A stretch of DNA of 64,000 nt, taken from contig NZ_CP126958.1 of assembly GCF_002871915.2 (NCBI RefSeq), forward strand, positions 310,001 to 374,000, in the 5' to 3' direction. The notes under the pieces were generated by a model. The model saw nothing but the letters and a program-made list of their open reading frames with translations. It was not told the origin of the DNA and made no database searches. Positions 1 to 8,756 of the stretch are shown here, in pieces. A program made the position numbers and the translations under genes. The stretch's first letter is position 1, and every line of letters begins with the position of its first letter. The stretch comes from Aerococcus loyolae (lineage in GTDB: Bacteria; Bacillota; Bacilli; Lactobacillales; Aerococcaceae).

Positions 1-1
1 G

Positions 2-70
2 GAGTACGAAACTGTTGAAGTAGAAAACAATGAAGACGCAGCGAAGGGAGAGTTGGGAAATGACATTTAA
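2..70 (+). CDS. C-terminal end of an unidentified gene (partial)
   Basis: An open frame enters from the left edge and ends at TAA 68-70. It gives a 22-residue, strongly acidic tail rich in Glu, Asn and Asp. It overlaps the next gene by 11 bp, which suggests translational coupling within one operon. The tail matches nothing I recognise. Given the arginine/ornithine neighbours it could be a transporter or another catabolic enzyme, but that is only context. Confidence 0.4.
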   Translation, partial: EYETVEVENNEDAAKGELGNDI

Positions 71-1151
71 GATTGCTGAATTTCATCATCCAGATTTTGA
101 CCAAGAATTTTTGAAAAACGCACCCAATGCTAAGTTAGTTGAAGTAGTGGAAGATGGTCTTAGCCCTAGAAACTACCATGCCTTATCCATTTATCCTGAA
201 TATTTTAAAATCAATGACAAATGGGTATTGGCTGAACAATCCCGGATGGATACTGTCGCCGTGGCCCATGATGAACCTGGTAAGGAATATATCGATGTCA
301 TCGAGTTTAGAAACCTGAAGAAGGGTGATAAGGTCGTTGTTGGACGGACAGAAGATGCTTCTGAAGGGATCTATGTTTGGACTGAAGGGTTCCAAGAAGC
401 AGCTGTTGATGCGGATACTTTTGCCTTCCGTGAAGGGCGTTCTCGTGAGACTGCCTTCTCTATGGATTATGACAATCTCTATGAACTCTTAGAGCATGAG
501 CGGGAAGCTGAACATGGTTATGTGACCTTAATTTTAGGGACTGCTACAGTTTTAGACCGTGATTCCCGCGATGCTTTAGCCAAGATTATTAATGAAGGTT
601 ATGTCAATGCCATTTTCTGTGGGACAGAAACAGCTGCCTTTGACTTAGAGCAAGGCTTGTATGATACCACTTGGGGGCAAGAAACCTTTACCCAAGAACA
701 AAATACCTATCACAATATGTATGCCACCATCAACCGCGCTCGCCGCTATGGGTCAACTAAGAAATTAGTTGAATCTGGTGAAGTTAAAGATGGCTTCATG
801 AAGGCAGCTATTGAACAAGATGTCCCAGTTGTTTTAGCTGGAACCATCCGTGACCGCTTCGGTTTACCTGAAAGTATCGATAATGTCTATGATGCCCAAA
901 ATGAAATGCGTTCCCACATGCGTAAAACTTCAACCATGATTGCTATGTCAGCGATTCTCTTCACCATTGCAACTGGGAATATGACGCCTTCTTACAACCG
1001 TTTTGGTGATACAGTCAGACCGGTATTCTTATATACCGTTGACGTCCAAGAATTTGCGGTAGATAAATTGGCTGACCGTGGCTCCCTAACTGCAGTTTCT
1101 ATCGTAACTAATGTTCAAGACTTCTTACGGAATATTGGTAGCGCCCTTTAA
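60..1151 (+). CDS. LOR/SDH-domain, ornithine cyclodeaminase-type protein (TIGR00300-like)
   Basis: This 363-residue protein matches the TIGR00300 (LOR/SDH) family. Its C-terminal half has the family pattern: an INxARRxGS-like stretch, VPVVLAGTIRD, an N-E-M-R-S-H-M-R block and KLADRGSLTAVSIVTNV near the end. Characterised relatives include archaeal ornithine cyclodeaminase and the C-terminal domain of cyanobacterial ArgZ/AgrE, which convert ornithine to proline plus ammonia with NAD. An in-frame ATG lies at 30, but ATG 60 is preferred because AAGGGAG sits at 44-50. Carbamate kinase follows 118 bp downstream, so a role in arginine or ornithine breakdown is likely. The exact activity is inferred. 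Confidence 0.75.
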   Translation: MTFKIAEFHHPDFDQEFLKNAPNAKLVEVVEDGLSPRNYHALSIYPEYFKINDKWVLAEQSRMDTVAVAHDEPGKEYIDVIEFRNLKKGDKVVVGRTEDASEGIYVWTEGFQEAAVDADTFAFREGRSRETAFSMDYDNLYELLEHEREAEHGYVTLILGTATVLDRDSRDALAKIINEGYVNAIFCGTETAAFDLEQGLYDTTWGQETFTQEQNTYHNMYATINRARRYGSTKKLVESGEVKDGFMKAAIEQDVPVVLAGTIRDRFGLPESIDNVYDAQNEMRSHMRKTSTMIAMSAILFTIATGNMTPSYNRFGDTVRPVFLYTVDVQEFAVDKLADRGSLTAVSIVTNVQDFLRNIGSAL

Positions 1152-1269
1152 GTCGTAAAGGTAGCTACTGAGTTGGAAGATTAGCGCTTTGTAACTTAAG
1201 CATTAACACACCTAAAATTTTTGAAAAAGGACTGAAACGGAAGAGTCTTAATAAGAATGGAGGAAAAAT

Positions 1270-2196
1270 ATGAGTAAGATAGTATTAGCTTTGGGTGGTA
1301 ACGCCCTAGGAAGTACTCCAAATGAACAAAAAGAAGCAGTAAAAACAACTGCCCAATCCATTGTGGATTTAATTGAAGCGGGCAATGAAATTATCGTTTC
1401 CCATGGAAATGGACCGCAAGTTGGTATGATTAACCTTGCTATGGACGTTTCTGCAAAAAGTGATGCTGGCACACCTGAAATGCCATTCCCTGAATGTGGA
1501 GCTATGAGTCAAGGTTATATTGGCTTCCATTTGCAAAATGCCATTGAAAATGAGTTGAATAAACGTGGTGTTGACAAAGCCGTTGCATCAGTGATTACTC
1601 AAGTTGTGGTAGATAAGGATGACCCAGCCTTTGATAATCCAACTAAACCGATTGGCGCTTTCTATAGTGAAGAGGAAGCTAAAGCCCTAAGTGACAAAGG
1701 ATTTGCAGTGAAAGAAGATGCAGGTCGGGGTTACCGTCGGGTGGTGGCTTCACCTAAGCCTATCGATATTGTTGAAAAGGCCTTTATCCAAGATGCTTTT
1801 GACCAAGGTAATATTATTGTTGCTGCCGGTGGTGGTGGTATACCGGTAGTTGAAGCAGAGGACGGTTATGACGGGGTTCCAGCTGTTATTGATAAGGATT
1901 TTTCAAGCGCTAAATTAGCTGAACTCGTTGAAGCTGATTTGTTGATTATTTTAACCGCAGTAGAAAAAGTGGCAATCAACTTTGGTAAAGAAAATGAAGA
2001 ATGGCTGGATGAATTGACTGTCGACCAAGCCAAAGAATATACTGAAGCCGGTGAGTTTGCTGAAGGCTCAATGAAGCCAAAAATTGAAGCTGCTCTAGGC
2101 TTTGTGGAATCAAAACCAGGTAATCAAGCTATTATTACCTCCTTAGAAAAAGCTGAAGAAGGTATTAAAGGCCAAAATGGTACCTTAATTAAATAG
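1270..2196 (+). CDS. arcC: Carbamate kinase
   Basis: The enzyme transfers phosphate from carbamoyl phosphate to ADP, the ATP-yielding last step of the arginine deiminase pathway, in the cytoplasm. The 308-residue length is normal. Family motifs are clear: GGNAL near residues 9-13, HGNGPQVG near 45-52, the glycine-rich AAGGGGIPVV near 186-195, and GSMKPKIEAA near 265. GGAGG lies just before ATG 1270. The stop codon is odd: TAG 2194-2196 takes its final G from the first base of an ISL3 element, and the duplicated target ATTAAATA at 2188-2195 shows the ancestral stop was TAA. The protein sequence is unaffected. Confidence 0.96.
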   Translation: MSKIVLALGGNALGSTPNEQKEAVKTTAQSIVDLIEAGNEIIVSHGNGPQVGMINLAMDVSAKSDAGTPEMPFPECGAMSQGYIGFHLQNAIENELNKRGVDKAVASVITQVVVDKDDPAFDNPTKPIGAFYSEEEAKALSDKGFAVKEDAGRGYRRVVASPKPIDIVEKAFIQDAFDQGNIIVAAGGGGIPVVEAEDGYDGVPAVIDKDFSSAKLAELVEADLLIILTAVEKVAINFGKENEEWLDELTVDQAKEYTEAGEFAEGSMKPKIEAALGFVESKPGNQAIITSLEKAEEGIKGQNGTLIK

Positions 2197-2235
2197 GTTC
2201 TTTGTCAAATCGTGTTGATGAGAATTTTTATCATT

Positions 2236-2267
2236 AATGTCATATCAGAGATGGTATGGCATTTTTT
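2236..2267 (+). terminator. Hairpin with T-run inside the left end of the ISL3 element
   Basis: AATGTCATA (2236-2244) pairs with TATGGCATT (2255-2263), with one G-T pair, followed by a T-run. It lies just inside the IS and faces arcC transcription. It may replace the displaced arcC terminator and keep read-through out of the transposase region. Confidence 0.55.
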
Positions 2268-2391
2268 AATATTTGCCGACAAAAGAAAAATGGGGACGAT
2301 TAAAAGACCTCTTATTTCTTATTTTTTCGCCATAGGCGAAGACAAAGAGTGAGGAAGCAATATTATAAATAATGAGTTAATATCACAAAGA

Positions 2392-3717
2392 CTATGCCGC
2401 CTCTGAAAAAGTGAGAGGCCGGGGTTGAAAATCATTACATACCAATCGAGAGGCCATTATTATACGTATTCTTAAATGATCAAAACGACGATACCCATAC
2501 CCTGTGCGCTTGATCAGTTTCGTTTTATTGTTCATTCCTTCTATTGGACCGTTAGATAAAGTATACGTTAAAGCTGCACAAATACCTTCATGATATCTTT
2601 CTAAAGTTTGAAAAATGGTTCGTACTCTACGTGGAAAAGTATATTTCTTGACTTCAATGAGTAAATCTTTAAAGGCCTGGATATCATGGGTATAAATACT
2701 ATATTTTAGGCGATTAACGTAGGTATAGGTACGTGATAATTCGGGAGATAAATTGGTGAGGTAATCAACAATCATCTGTTCTGAAACGAGACCGTCAAAA
2801 AGTCGATGAGTATATAAGTTTTTAAAGTCAAGTTCCCATTCATTTTTTAAAGGTAACTTCCATAACTGCTTTAATTTGCGATAATCACGTGGTGATTGAT
2901 AGCGGATCTGATTCATTAGTTGAATACGTACGGAATTAATGGCCAAATTGAGATGTTGAATGACGTGAAAACGGTCAAATAGAATCTTTGCATGAGGAAA
3001 ACAAGCGCGGATGACTTCAATATATGGGCTATACATATCAATTGTCACTAGTTTGACGGCTTGACGACTTTGGTAAGAAAAACGCATAAAGTAGTGGATT
3101 AATTCGCTCTTTTGTCGATTTTCAACAATATCAATTAACCGATGGTTCACTGGATCAATAAAAATAAAGCTCATCGCACCACTGACATTTTTCACTGATT
3201 TAAATTCATCAAAAGAAAGGTATTGAGGCAAATAATTAAACTTAGGGAGTAATGCTTTTCCTCTTTCTTCTAGAAGTCGAATCACCGTTGATACGGAAAC
3301 GTTGTGTTGTTTACCAATAAGAGTCATCGCTATCGTCTCACTGAGAGCAAAGGTAATTGCGTTTTTTAACGCGTTAGAAATATAACAATTAGCAGTGACT
3401 ATGGGAGTTTCAGCATTAAACGTCCTTTGGCAGTGTTTACAAAAGAAACGTTGCTTTTTAAGACGCAAAGTAACGGGTTGCCCATCATTAATTGTCGTTA
3501 GTAAGATATCGCTTGAATAAGAACCATTTTTAACGATATCAGCCTGTGACTCGTTGATATGGCCGCAATGGGAACAGTGAGAAGGTTGGTTAATTAAGTT
3601 TCCAAAAATAACCTTATGAACGATATTGCCTTTCTTTTCCTCCACTACTTTATCTTCAATTTCAATATTCTCATCTTTTATATTAAAGAGATTTTGTACA
3701 CAATGAGACTGAGTCAT
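2392..3717 (-). CDS. ISL3-family transposase
   Basis: This 441-residue protein is a full-length ISL3 transposase. The N-terminus carries two zinc-finger-like pairs, CSHCGH near residues 43-48 and CKHCQR near 93-98. An HTH-like segment (MTLIGKQHNVSVSTVIRLL) follows. The DDE catalytic core includes VTIDMYSPY, KILFDRFHVIQHLN, and GPIEGMNNKTKLIKRTGYGYRRF at the C-terminus, the classical ISL3 tail with the glutamate. It starts at ATG 3717 and is not truncated or frameshifted, so it is probably active. Confidence 0.95.
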   Translation of the reverse strand: MTQSHCVQNLFNIKDENIEIEDKVVEEKKGNIVHKVIFGNLINQPSHCSHCGHINESQADIVKNGSYSSDILLTTINDGQPVTLRLKKQRFFCKHCQRTFNAETPIVTANCYISNALKNAITFALSETIAMTLIGKQHNVSVSTVIRLLEERGKALLPKFNYLPQYLSFDEFKSVKNVSGAMSFIFIDPVNHRLIDIVENRQKSELIHYFMRFSYQSRQAVKLVTIDMYSPYIEVIRACFPHAKILFDRFHVIQHLNLAINSVRIQLMNQIRYQSPRDYRKLKQLWKLPLKNEWELDFKNLYTHRLFDGLVSEQMIVDYLTNLSPELSRTYTYVNRLKYSIYTHDIQAFKDLLIEVKKYTFPRRVRTIFQTLERYHEGICAALTYTLSNGPIEGMNNKTKLIKRTGYGYRRFDHLRIRIIMASRLVCNDFQPRPLTFSEAA

Positions 3718-3861
3718 GGAATCCGCCTTTCTGTGTGTTTGTTTGTATTTTCAGTATAGGCCTTCCATGGCTTTTTTTGTATAAAAAAATGGTGCCAATG
3801 AAGAGCCGTTGGCTCCCATCAACACCAAATATTATAGAACCATTAAATAAAAATAATAACT

Positions 3862-3901
3862 AAGCCCTCCTGGCTTTTAATTTGAACCAGGAGGGCTTTT
3901 T
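3862..3901 (+). terminator. Intrinsic terminator, ancestral arcC terminator shared with metF
   Basis: AAGCCCTCCTGG (3862-3873) pairs perfectly with CCAGGAGGGCTT (3887-3898), followed by T. It lies 12 bases after the IS right flank, so before the insertion it sat directly after the arcC stop. On the other strand it follows the metF stop and could stop metE-metF transcription as well. Confidence 0.85.
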
Positions 3902-3906
3902 AGTAT

Positions 3907-4761
3907 CTATAATAAATTTTTAACGGCTTGGTAGATGTAACGAGCGACGTAGGGATTATTCATGGTGTAGAGGTGGATCCCATCCACGCCATGGCTAATC
4001 AGGTCAACGATTTGATCAATGGCGTAGGCTAAGCCGGCATCGCGTAGGGCTAGAGGGTTGTCTTGGTATTTCTCCATAGCGCGACGGAATTTATCGGGAA
4101 TTTGTACGCCACAAATCCGGGCCATGCTTTCTATTTGCTTTTTATTGGTGACTGGCATAATGCCGGCTTCGATCGGAACATCGATGCCCGCTAAATCAGC
4201 CCGTTCTAGGAAGCGATAAAAATAATCATTATCTAGGAAGAGTTGGCTAATTAATTGGTCACTACCGGCATCGACTTTTTCTTTGAGATAGCGGATATCG
4301 GTAATGGGGTCAGGCGCATCCACGTGTCCCTCTGGATAGCAGGCGGCAATGAGGTTAAAGTCCTCTTTTGACTTGATGTAGCGAATAAGGTCAGCTGCAT
4401 AGGGAAAGTCTTCTTTAGGACTTTGACCAGGTTTAGGATCGCCCCGTAAGACTAGGATATTTTCGATATTGGCTGCTTTTAATTCAGCTAATTTTTCATC
4501 GATACTAGCTTGAGTCTCATATAGGCAGGGCAGGTGAATAACGCTTTCAATCCCATAGTTTTTGATCAAAGAGGCAATTTCGATACTTTTTAGGCGGTTA
4601 TCACTACCCAAGGCTCCGCAGGTCACGCTGATGGCATCGGGAGCAAGTTCTTTTAAACCATCTAAGGTTTTATAGATACTGGCAGAGGATGACTTAGCGT
4701 TGGGCGGAAAGACCTCATAAGTGAAGAGGGTCTTGCCCTTAAACAATTCCTTGGTTTTCAT
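3907..4761 (-). CDS. metF: Methylenetetrahydrofolate reductase
   Basis: This flavoenzyme reduces 5,10-methylene-THF to 5-methyl-THF, the methyl donor for MetE. The 284-residue length fits bacterial MetF. Visible family features are FTYEVFPPN near the start, SVTCGALGS, the LRGDPK segment near residue 105, and the SQLFLDNDYFYRFLERA block with IEAGIMPVTN. AAGGAG lies 7 bases before ATG 4761. The gene overlaps the metE 3' end by 23 bp, so the two are almost certainly cotranscribed and translationally coupled. Confidence 0.95.
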   Translation of the reverse strand: MKTKELFKGKTLFTYEVFPPNAKSSSASIYKTLDGLKELAPDAISVTCGALGSDNRLKSIEIASLIKNYGIESVIHLPCLYETQASIDEKLAELKAANIENILVLRGDPKPGQSPKEDFPYAADLIRYIKSKEDFNLIAACYPEGHVDAPDPITDIRYLKEKVDAGSDQLISQLFLDNDYFYRFLERADLAGIDVPIEAGIMPVTNKKQIESMARICGVQIPDKFRRAMEKYQDNPLALRDAGLAYAIDQIVDLISHGVDGIHLYTMNNPYVARYIYQAVKNLL

Positions 4762-7018
4762 GACGCAACTCCTTTGTTGCTTGGACTAAGTGCTTGAGGC
4801 TGGCTTGGGTTTCTTTTTCCCCCCGGGTCTTTAACCCACAATCGGGATTGACCCAAAGTTTTTCAGGCTTAACTTTTTGAAGCATTTTATCCAAGGCTTC
4901 CTTAATTTCACTGACACTAGGAATCCGTGGAGAATGGATATCGTAGACACCAGGACCGACTTCGGTAGTGAAGTGATTTTCTTTTAAGGAATCCAGAATT
5001 TCTAAGTTAGAACGTGAGGCTTCAAAGGTAATGACATCAGCATCCATGGCATCGATTGCTGGGATGATATCGGTGAATTCGCTATAACACATATGGGTGT
5101 GGATCTGGGTTTCCTTATGACAGCCACTATGAACCAGTCGGAAGGCTGGAATGGCCCAGTCAAGGTATTCTGTATACCAGTCACTTTGACGGAGGGGAAG
5201 TTTTTCCCGTAGGGCGGCTTCATCGACTTGGATAATGCGGATACCATTGGCCTCTAGATCGAGGACTTCGTCACGGATAGCCAGAGCCAGTTGCAAGGTG
5301 GAGTCTTTCACGCTGATGTCTTCTCTAGGGAAGGACCAGTTTAGGATAGTTACGGGACCGGTCAACATCCCTTTCATTGGTTTCTTGGTGAGGGATTGGG
5401 CATAAACTGACCAGGAAACAGTCATTGATTGAGCGCGTGACACATCCCCCCAGATAATTGGTGGTTTGACACAGCGGGTACCATATGACTGAACCCAGGC
5501 TTTTTCAGTGAAGAGGACCCCATTTAACTGTTCACCAAAGTATTCGACCATGTCATTTCTTTCAAATTCACCGTGGACTAAGACATCGAGCCCCAGCTCT
5601 TCTTGGAGGTGGACGCAGTCTTTAATTTTCTCTTTGAGGAAGTTTTGGTAGTCTGTTTGGCTTATTTCACCATTTTTAAAGGCCTTGCGCTTCAACTTAA
5701 CTTCCTTGGTTTGAGGGAAGGAACCGATAGTTGTTGTTGGAAAGAGTGGTAAGTTAAAGAATGCTTTTTGGGCCTTTTCTCTTTCGTCGAAAGGCACTGA
5801 CCGTTGAAAGGCTGTTTTAGGGATAGCAGCTAGACGCTCTTGAACCTTAGGATCATAACTGTCAGGTCGATCGGTAAAGAGGGCTTGGTTCTCTTGGAAA
5901 CGAGGATCATGATGATAATCGGTGTCAATTAACTGACTGAGGTCATTTAATTCGCCAAGTTTCTCTTCAGCAAAGGCAAAATGTTTTTGGTATTTTTCTG
6001 GAAGGGCACTTTCGTTCTCCAAACTATAGGGAACATGGAGTAGGGAACAAGAAGTGGAAAGAACGAGATCGATTCCTTGACTCTTGAGATCCTTAATGAG
6101 AGCTAGGGAACTTTGGTAGTTATTGCGCCAAATATTTTTCCCATTGACTAGACCTAAAAAGAGGGTTTTATCTTTGGGGAAGCCGTAGTGTTCGACCAAT
6201 TCTTGGCTTTTCTTCCCTTCAATAAAGTCTAAACCGATACCATCAATGGCTAAGTTGGTGAGTTCTTGATAAACATCTCTCACATCGCCAAAATAGGTAT
6301 TGACCAGCACCTTGACTTGGTCTTTTTGACTGAGTAAGCCCTGGTAGAGGTCCTTGAATAGTTTGATGTCTTCATGACTTAAGTCATGGACTAGATATGG
6401 CTCATCCAGTTGCAACCATTGAACCTCTTCACTATTAAGCAGTTTTACGAGGTCTTGGTAGGCAGTAATCAGGCCGGTGAGAAAATCATGGGCTTGGCTT
6501 TGACCGCGGTAACGCGAGAGTTTTAAAAGGGTGAAGGGTCCTGGGAAGACGACCTTGCCCTTAATCTTCAAGGCTTTGGCTTCTTCAATAATTGCCTTGA
6601 GGCGTTCAGCGTGGAAGCGAATTTCAGTGTCCTTATCAAACTCAGGGACAATATAGTGGTAGTTGGTATTAAACCATTTCTTCATAGCTAGGGCTTTCAC
6701 GTCTCCAGCTGGTCCTTGATAGCCCTTAGCCAAGGCAAAATAAGTATCAAGAGCAGATAGCTCGAGATCTTGATAACGCTTAGGGATAATGTTCAATTGG
6801 AAAGCGGCATCCAAGAGGTTATCATAGTAGGAAAAATCATTAACGGGAATAAAGTCTATTCCTGCTTGAGCTTGCTTAAGCCATTGGTCTTTACGAATAG
6901 CTTGGGCGGTTGCTTCGAGCTCGTCGACGGTAATTTCTTGGCGGAAATATTTTTCGGTGGCAAATTTTAGTTCTCTAAGTCGTCCTACACGAGGGTAGCC
7001 TATCAGGGATGTTTTCAT
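4739..7018 (-). CDS. metE: Cobalamin-independent methionine synthase
   Basis: MetE transfers a methyl group from methyl-THF polyglutamate to homocysteine without B12. The 759-residue protein has the normal two-barrel length. The C-terminal barrel shows HGEFERNDMVEYFGEQ, the histidine/cysteine zinc-site region HTHMCYSEF, and VNPDCGLKTR with the last zinc cysteine. AGGAG precedes ATG 7018. It is the first gene of the metE-metF pair and diverges from the cobalamin region. Because methionine synthesis here does not need B12, the neighbouring B12 pathway must serve another enzyme or use. No SAM or T-box riboswitch is evident in the leader. Confidence 0.97.
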   Translation of the reverse strand: MKTSLIGYPRVGRLRELKFATEKYFRQEITVDELEATAQAIRKDQWLKQAQAGIDFIPVNDFSYYDNLLDAAFQLNIIPKRYQDLELSALDTYFALAKGYQGPAGDVKALAMKKWFNTNYHYIVPEFDKDTEIRFHAERLKAIIEEAKALKIKGKVVFPGPFTLLKLSRYRGQSQAHDFLTGLITAYQDLVKLLNSEEVQWLQLDEPYLVHDLSHEDIKLFKDLYQGLLSQKDQVKVLVNTYFGDVRDVYQELTNLAIDGIGLDFIEGKKSQELVEHYGFPKDKTLFLGLVNGKNIWRNNYQSSLALIKDLKSQGIDLVLSTSCSLLHVPYSLENESALPEKYQKHFAFAEEKLGELNDLSQLIDTDYHHDPRFQENQALFTDRPDSYDPKVQERLAAIPKTAFQRSVPFDEREKAQKAFFNLPLFPTTTIGSFPQTKEVKLKRKAFKNGEISQTDYQNFLKEKIKDCVHLQEELGLDVLVHGEFERNDMVEYFGEQLNGVLFTEKAWVQSYGTRCVKPPIIWGDVSRAQSMTVSWSVYAQSLTKKPMKGMLTGPVTILNWSFPREDISVKDSTLQLALAIRDEVLDLEANGIRIIQVDEAALREKLPLRQSDWYTEYLDWAIPAFRLVHSGCHKETQIHTHMCYSEFTDIIPAIDAMDADVITFEASRSNLEILDSLKENHFTTEVGPGVYDIHSPRIPSVSEIKEALDKMLQKVKPEKLWVNPDCGLKTRGEKETQASLKHLVQATKELRHENQGIV

Positions 7019-7271
7019 TATCTATCACTCCTAAAAATTAATTTACAAAATCTCCTTTTTTCACTTGTATAGGAGTATAGCTAAATCCCAGCCTGGGGTG
7101 TTAATATGCATTTCACATAAAAGGTGATCGAAATTCTAAAAGTTTGATATTATTTTTTTATTAATAAAGAAGTTTTGAAGATCAGGCTATTGATCAAAAA
7201 GGGCAGTCCTGTTGAGGCAGACTAATTGTTTCCATTAATGCTTTAAAAAATGAAATCAGGCCTATATTTTG

Positions 7272-7280
7272 TGCTATAAT
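7272..7280 (+). promoter_or_regulatory. Extended -10 promoter for the cblS block
   Basis: TG-C-TATAAT is a perfect extended -10 element at 7272-7280. There is no good -35 at the usual spacing, which is acceptable for extended -10 promoters. It would give a leader of roughly 95 nt before the TTG start of cblS. Confidence 0.6.
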
Positions 7281-7315
7281 TCTAAGCAGTGAACTATATC
7301 TTGTAATTGCGGAGA

Positions 7316-7345
7316 ACTTTTGTAGGGAAAATTCTTTACAAAAGT
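7316..7345 (+). promoter_or_regulatory. Leader hairpin before cblS
   Basis: ACTTTTGTA (7316-7324) pairs perfectly with TACAAAAGT (7337-7345). The 3' side runs into CTTTTGC, a poor terminator tail. It sits between the extended -10 and the ribosome binding site. Its role is unknown; it could be a weak attenuator or an RNA-stability stem. Confidence 0.4.
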
Positions 7346-7381
7346 CTTTTGCTTTGCACTTTTTAATTAAGGAGTAGTCTA

Positions 7382-8158
7382 TTGAAATATCGTGATTTAA
7401 CCTTGCTTTCTATCGATGAATTGTTTCCAGTTGGACTCAGTAAGCAAACAGCGGGAGAAGAATATTTGGTCTTTGCTTGCGATAGTTCAGCCAGTATCGG
7501 CGAAAAAGTCAATGACCAATTAGCCTCTCCTAATCCCTTAACCGCTCAAACTGCCTTACGGGTTCCCTTGGTAGAATTACGGGCAGTGAATGCGGAACCG
7601 GTCTTGGCATTTTATTTGGTTAATAATGAAATGAATCCCACGGGACTTGCCTATCAAGAAGGTTTTCAAGCGGAACTGGACCGGGCCGGTTTTCCCCATA
7701 TCCAAGTCAACGGGTCCACTGAAGAGAATATGGTCACCACCATGTCTGCTTTAGGGATCGTTTTGATGGGGAAGGCACAAAACACTAAGGGCCTGTGGAT
7801 TCGACGGGTTGTGAGCGGAGACCGGGTCTTTCAATTAAAACGTCCTCGTTGCGGCCAAGCCGTCCTTGATGAGATGGACAAGCTCGTTTCTTATCAGGAC
7901 ATTGACCTGTTATTGAGTCGCCCGGACTTGGTTCATGAAATTTGTCCAATCGGGTCTAAGGGGGCTTTGAATGAAGCGGGACAGGTAGCCGACTGTAACC
8001 AATTAAGCTTTAAGGTTAATCCTCAAGTGGAAGGTTTAAGCATCCACCAAGTTTCAGCTGGACCAGCAACCGCCCTGGTTGTAGTGGGGACAGACCAATT
8101 GGGAAGTTTTCTAAAGGAAAACTTTGATGAAGTTTATGAGCTGGGAGTGATGGTTTAA
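7382..8158 (+). CDS. cblS: Alpha-ribazole kinase (CblS-type, AIR synthase-like fold)
   Basis: This 258-residue protein resembles the PurM/AIR-synthase-related proteins shown in Listeria and Geobacillus to phosphorylate alpha-ribazole to alpha-ribazole-5'-phosphate. It has an acidic DSSASIGEKVND segment near residues 35-46, expected for ATP/Mg binding, a VNGSTEENM block near residue 113, and a glycine-rich C-terminal domain. The start is TTG 7382, supported by AAGGAG at 7369-7374. The neighbours cobU, cobS and cobC and the CblT-like transporter downstream fit the CblS/CblT salvage route that replaces CobT. The assignment rests on fold plus context. Confidence 0.8.
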   Translation: MKYRDLTLLSIDELFPVGLSKQTAGEEYLVFACDSSASIGEKVNDQLASPNPLTAQTALRVPLVELRAVNAEPVLAFYLVNNEMNPTGLAYQEGFQAELDRAGFPHIQVNGSTEENMVTTMSALGIVLMGKAQNTKGLWIRRVVSGDRVFQLKRPRCGQAVLDEMDKLVSYQDIDLLLSRPDLVHEICPIGSKGALNEAGQVADCNQLSFKVNPQVEGLSIHQVSAGPATALVVVGTDQLGSFLKENFDEVYELGVMV

Positions 8159-8159
8159 T

Positions 8160-8756
8160 ATGGGGAAAATTATTCTGATATCTGGAGCGGCCAAGAGCGG
8201 CAAGACCCATTTAGCTGAAGAAATGGCCTTGGCCTCTCCCGCTAAGCGCCTCTGTTACATTGCTACCCAAGCCAACCAACATACGGATCAGGAGATGCAG
8301 CGGCGTATCCTGGCCCACCAAGCCAAGCGATCGTCCCGCTTTGAAACGGTTGAACGCTTCAAAGACCTGCCGGCCTGGATAGCTAGCCAGTCCTATGATG
8401 GCTATCTCTTGGATTGTGTGACTTTGTGGCTAACCAATCTTTTCTTTGCTTATTTAGAAAAGCAGGGCATTGCAGTGGAAGACTTTGACCAGAAGATCGC
8501 TAGTCTTAAAGCCGAAGAGATTAGTGCCATTTCTGACTATTTCCAGCAAGAAGTTGCTGACCTGCTTCTAGCGGCTCAAAAGACCTCTGCCAGCTTATGG
8601 TTGGTGACCAATGAAACCGGTTGGGGCGTAACTCCGGCTAGCCAGCTGGGTCGATTATTTGTTGATTTTTACGGCCAAGTCAACCAGCAACTGGCTGCTG
8701 CTAGTGATGAGGTCTACTTAGCCATTATGGGACTAAAAAAACAGGTGAAGCCATGA
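8160..8756 (+). CDS. cobU: Adenosylcobinamide kinase / adenosylcobinamide-phosphate guanylyltransferase
   Basis: CobU phosphorylates adenosylcobinamide and then transfers GMP to give AdoCbi-GDP. The 198-residue protein has the expected size. The N-terminal P-loop reads GAAKSGKT (residues 9-16). The LDCVTLWLTNLFF block and the C-terminal VTNETGWGVTP segment are family hallmarks. ATG 8160 starts one base after the cblS stop, and the 3' end overlaps cobS through ATGA, so translation is coupled. Confidence 0.95.
   Translation: MGKIILISGAAKSGKTHLAEEMALASPAKRLCYIATQANQHTDQEMQRRILAHQAKRSSRFETVERFKDLPAWIASQSYDGYLLDCVTLWLTNLFFAYLEKQGIAVEDFDQKIASLKAEEISAISDYFQQEVADLLLAAQKTSASLWLVTNETGWGVTPASQLGRLFVDFYGQVNQQLAAASDEVYLAIMGLKKQVKP

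Larger units (their letters stand above)
2196..3841 (-). mobile_element. ISL3-family insertion sequence, complete, 1646 bp
   Basis: The ends are imperfect inverted repeats. The left starts GGTTCTTTGTCAAAT at 2196; the right, read on the minus strand from 3841, starts GGTTCTATAATATTT. Both continue into a shared GTGTTGATG block. An 8-bp direct repeat ATTAAATA flanks it at 2188-2195 and 3842-3849, the usual ISL3 duplication length. One intact transposase gene lies inside on the minus strand. It separates arcC from its ancestral terminator at 3862-3901. The perfect duplication and intact gene suggest a recent insertion. Confidence 0.95.
7019..7381. other. Divergent metE / cblS intergenic region
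   Basis: This 363-bp AT-rich gap holds the divergent promoters. On the plus strand an extended -10 (TGCTATAAT, 7272-7280) lies about 100 bp before cblS and is followed by a hairpin. On the minus strand TATACT-like sequence lies upstream of metE. I looked for cobalamin, SAM and T-box conserved cores on both strands and saw none. Confidence 0.5.

Noticed and set aside
7019..7381. Second cobalamin riboswitch or SAM/T-box leader between metE and cblS
   Set aside because: None of the conserved core blocks is present on either strand.
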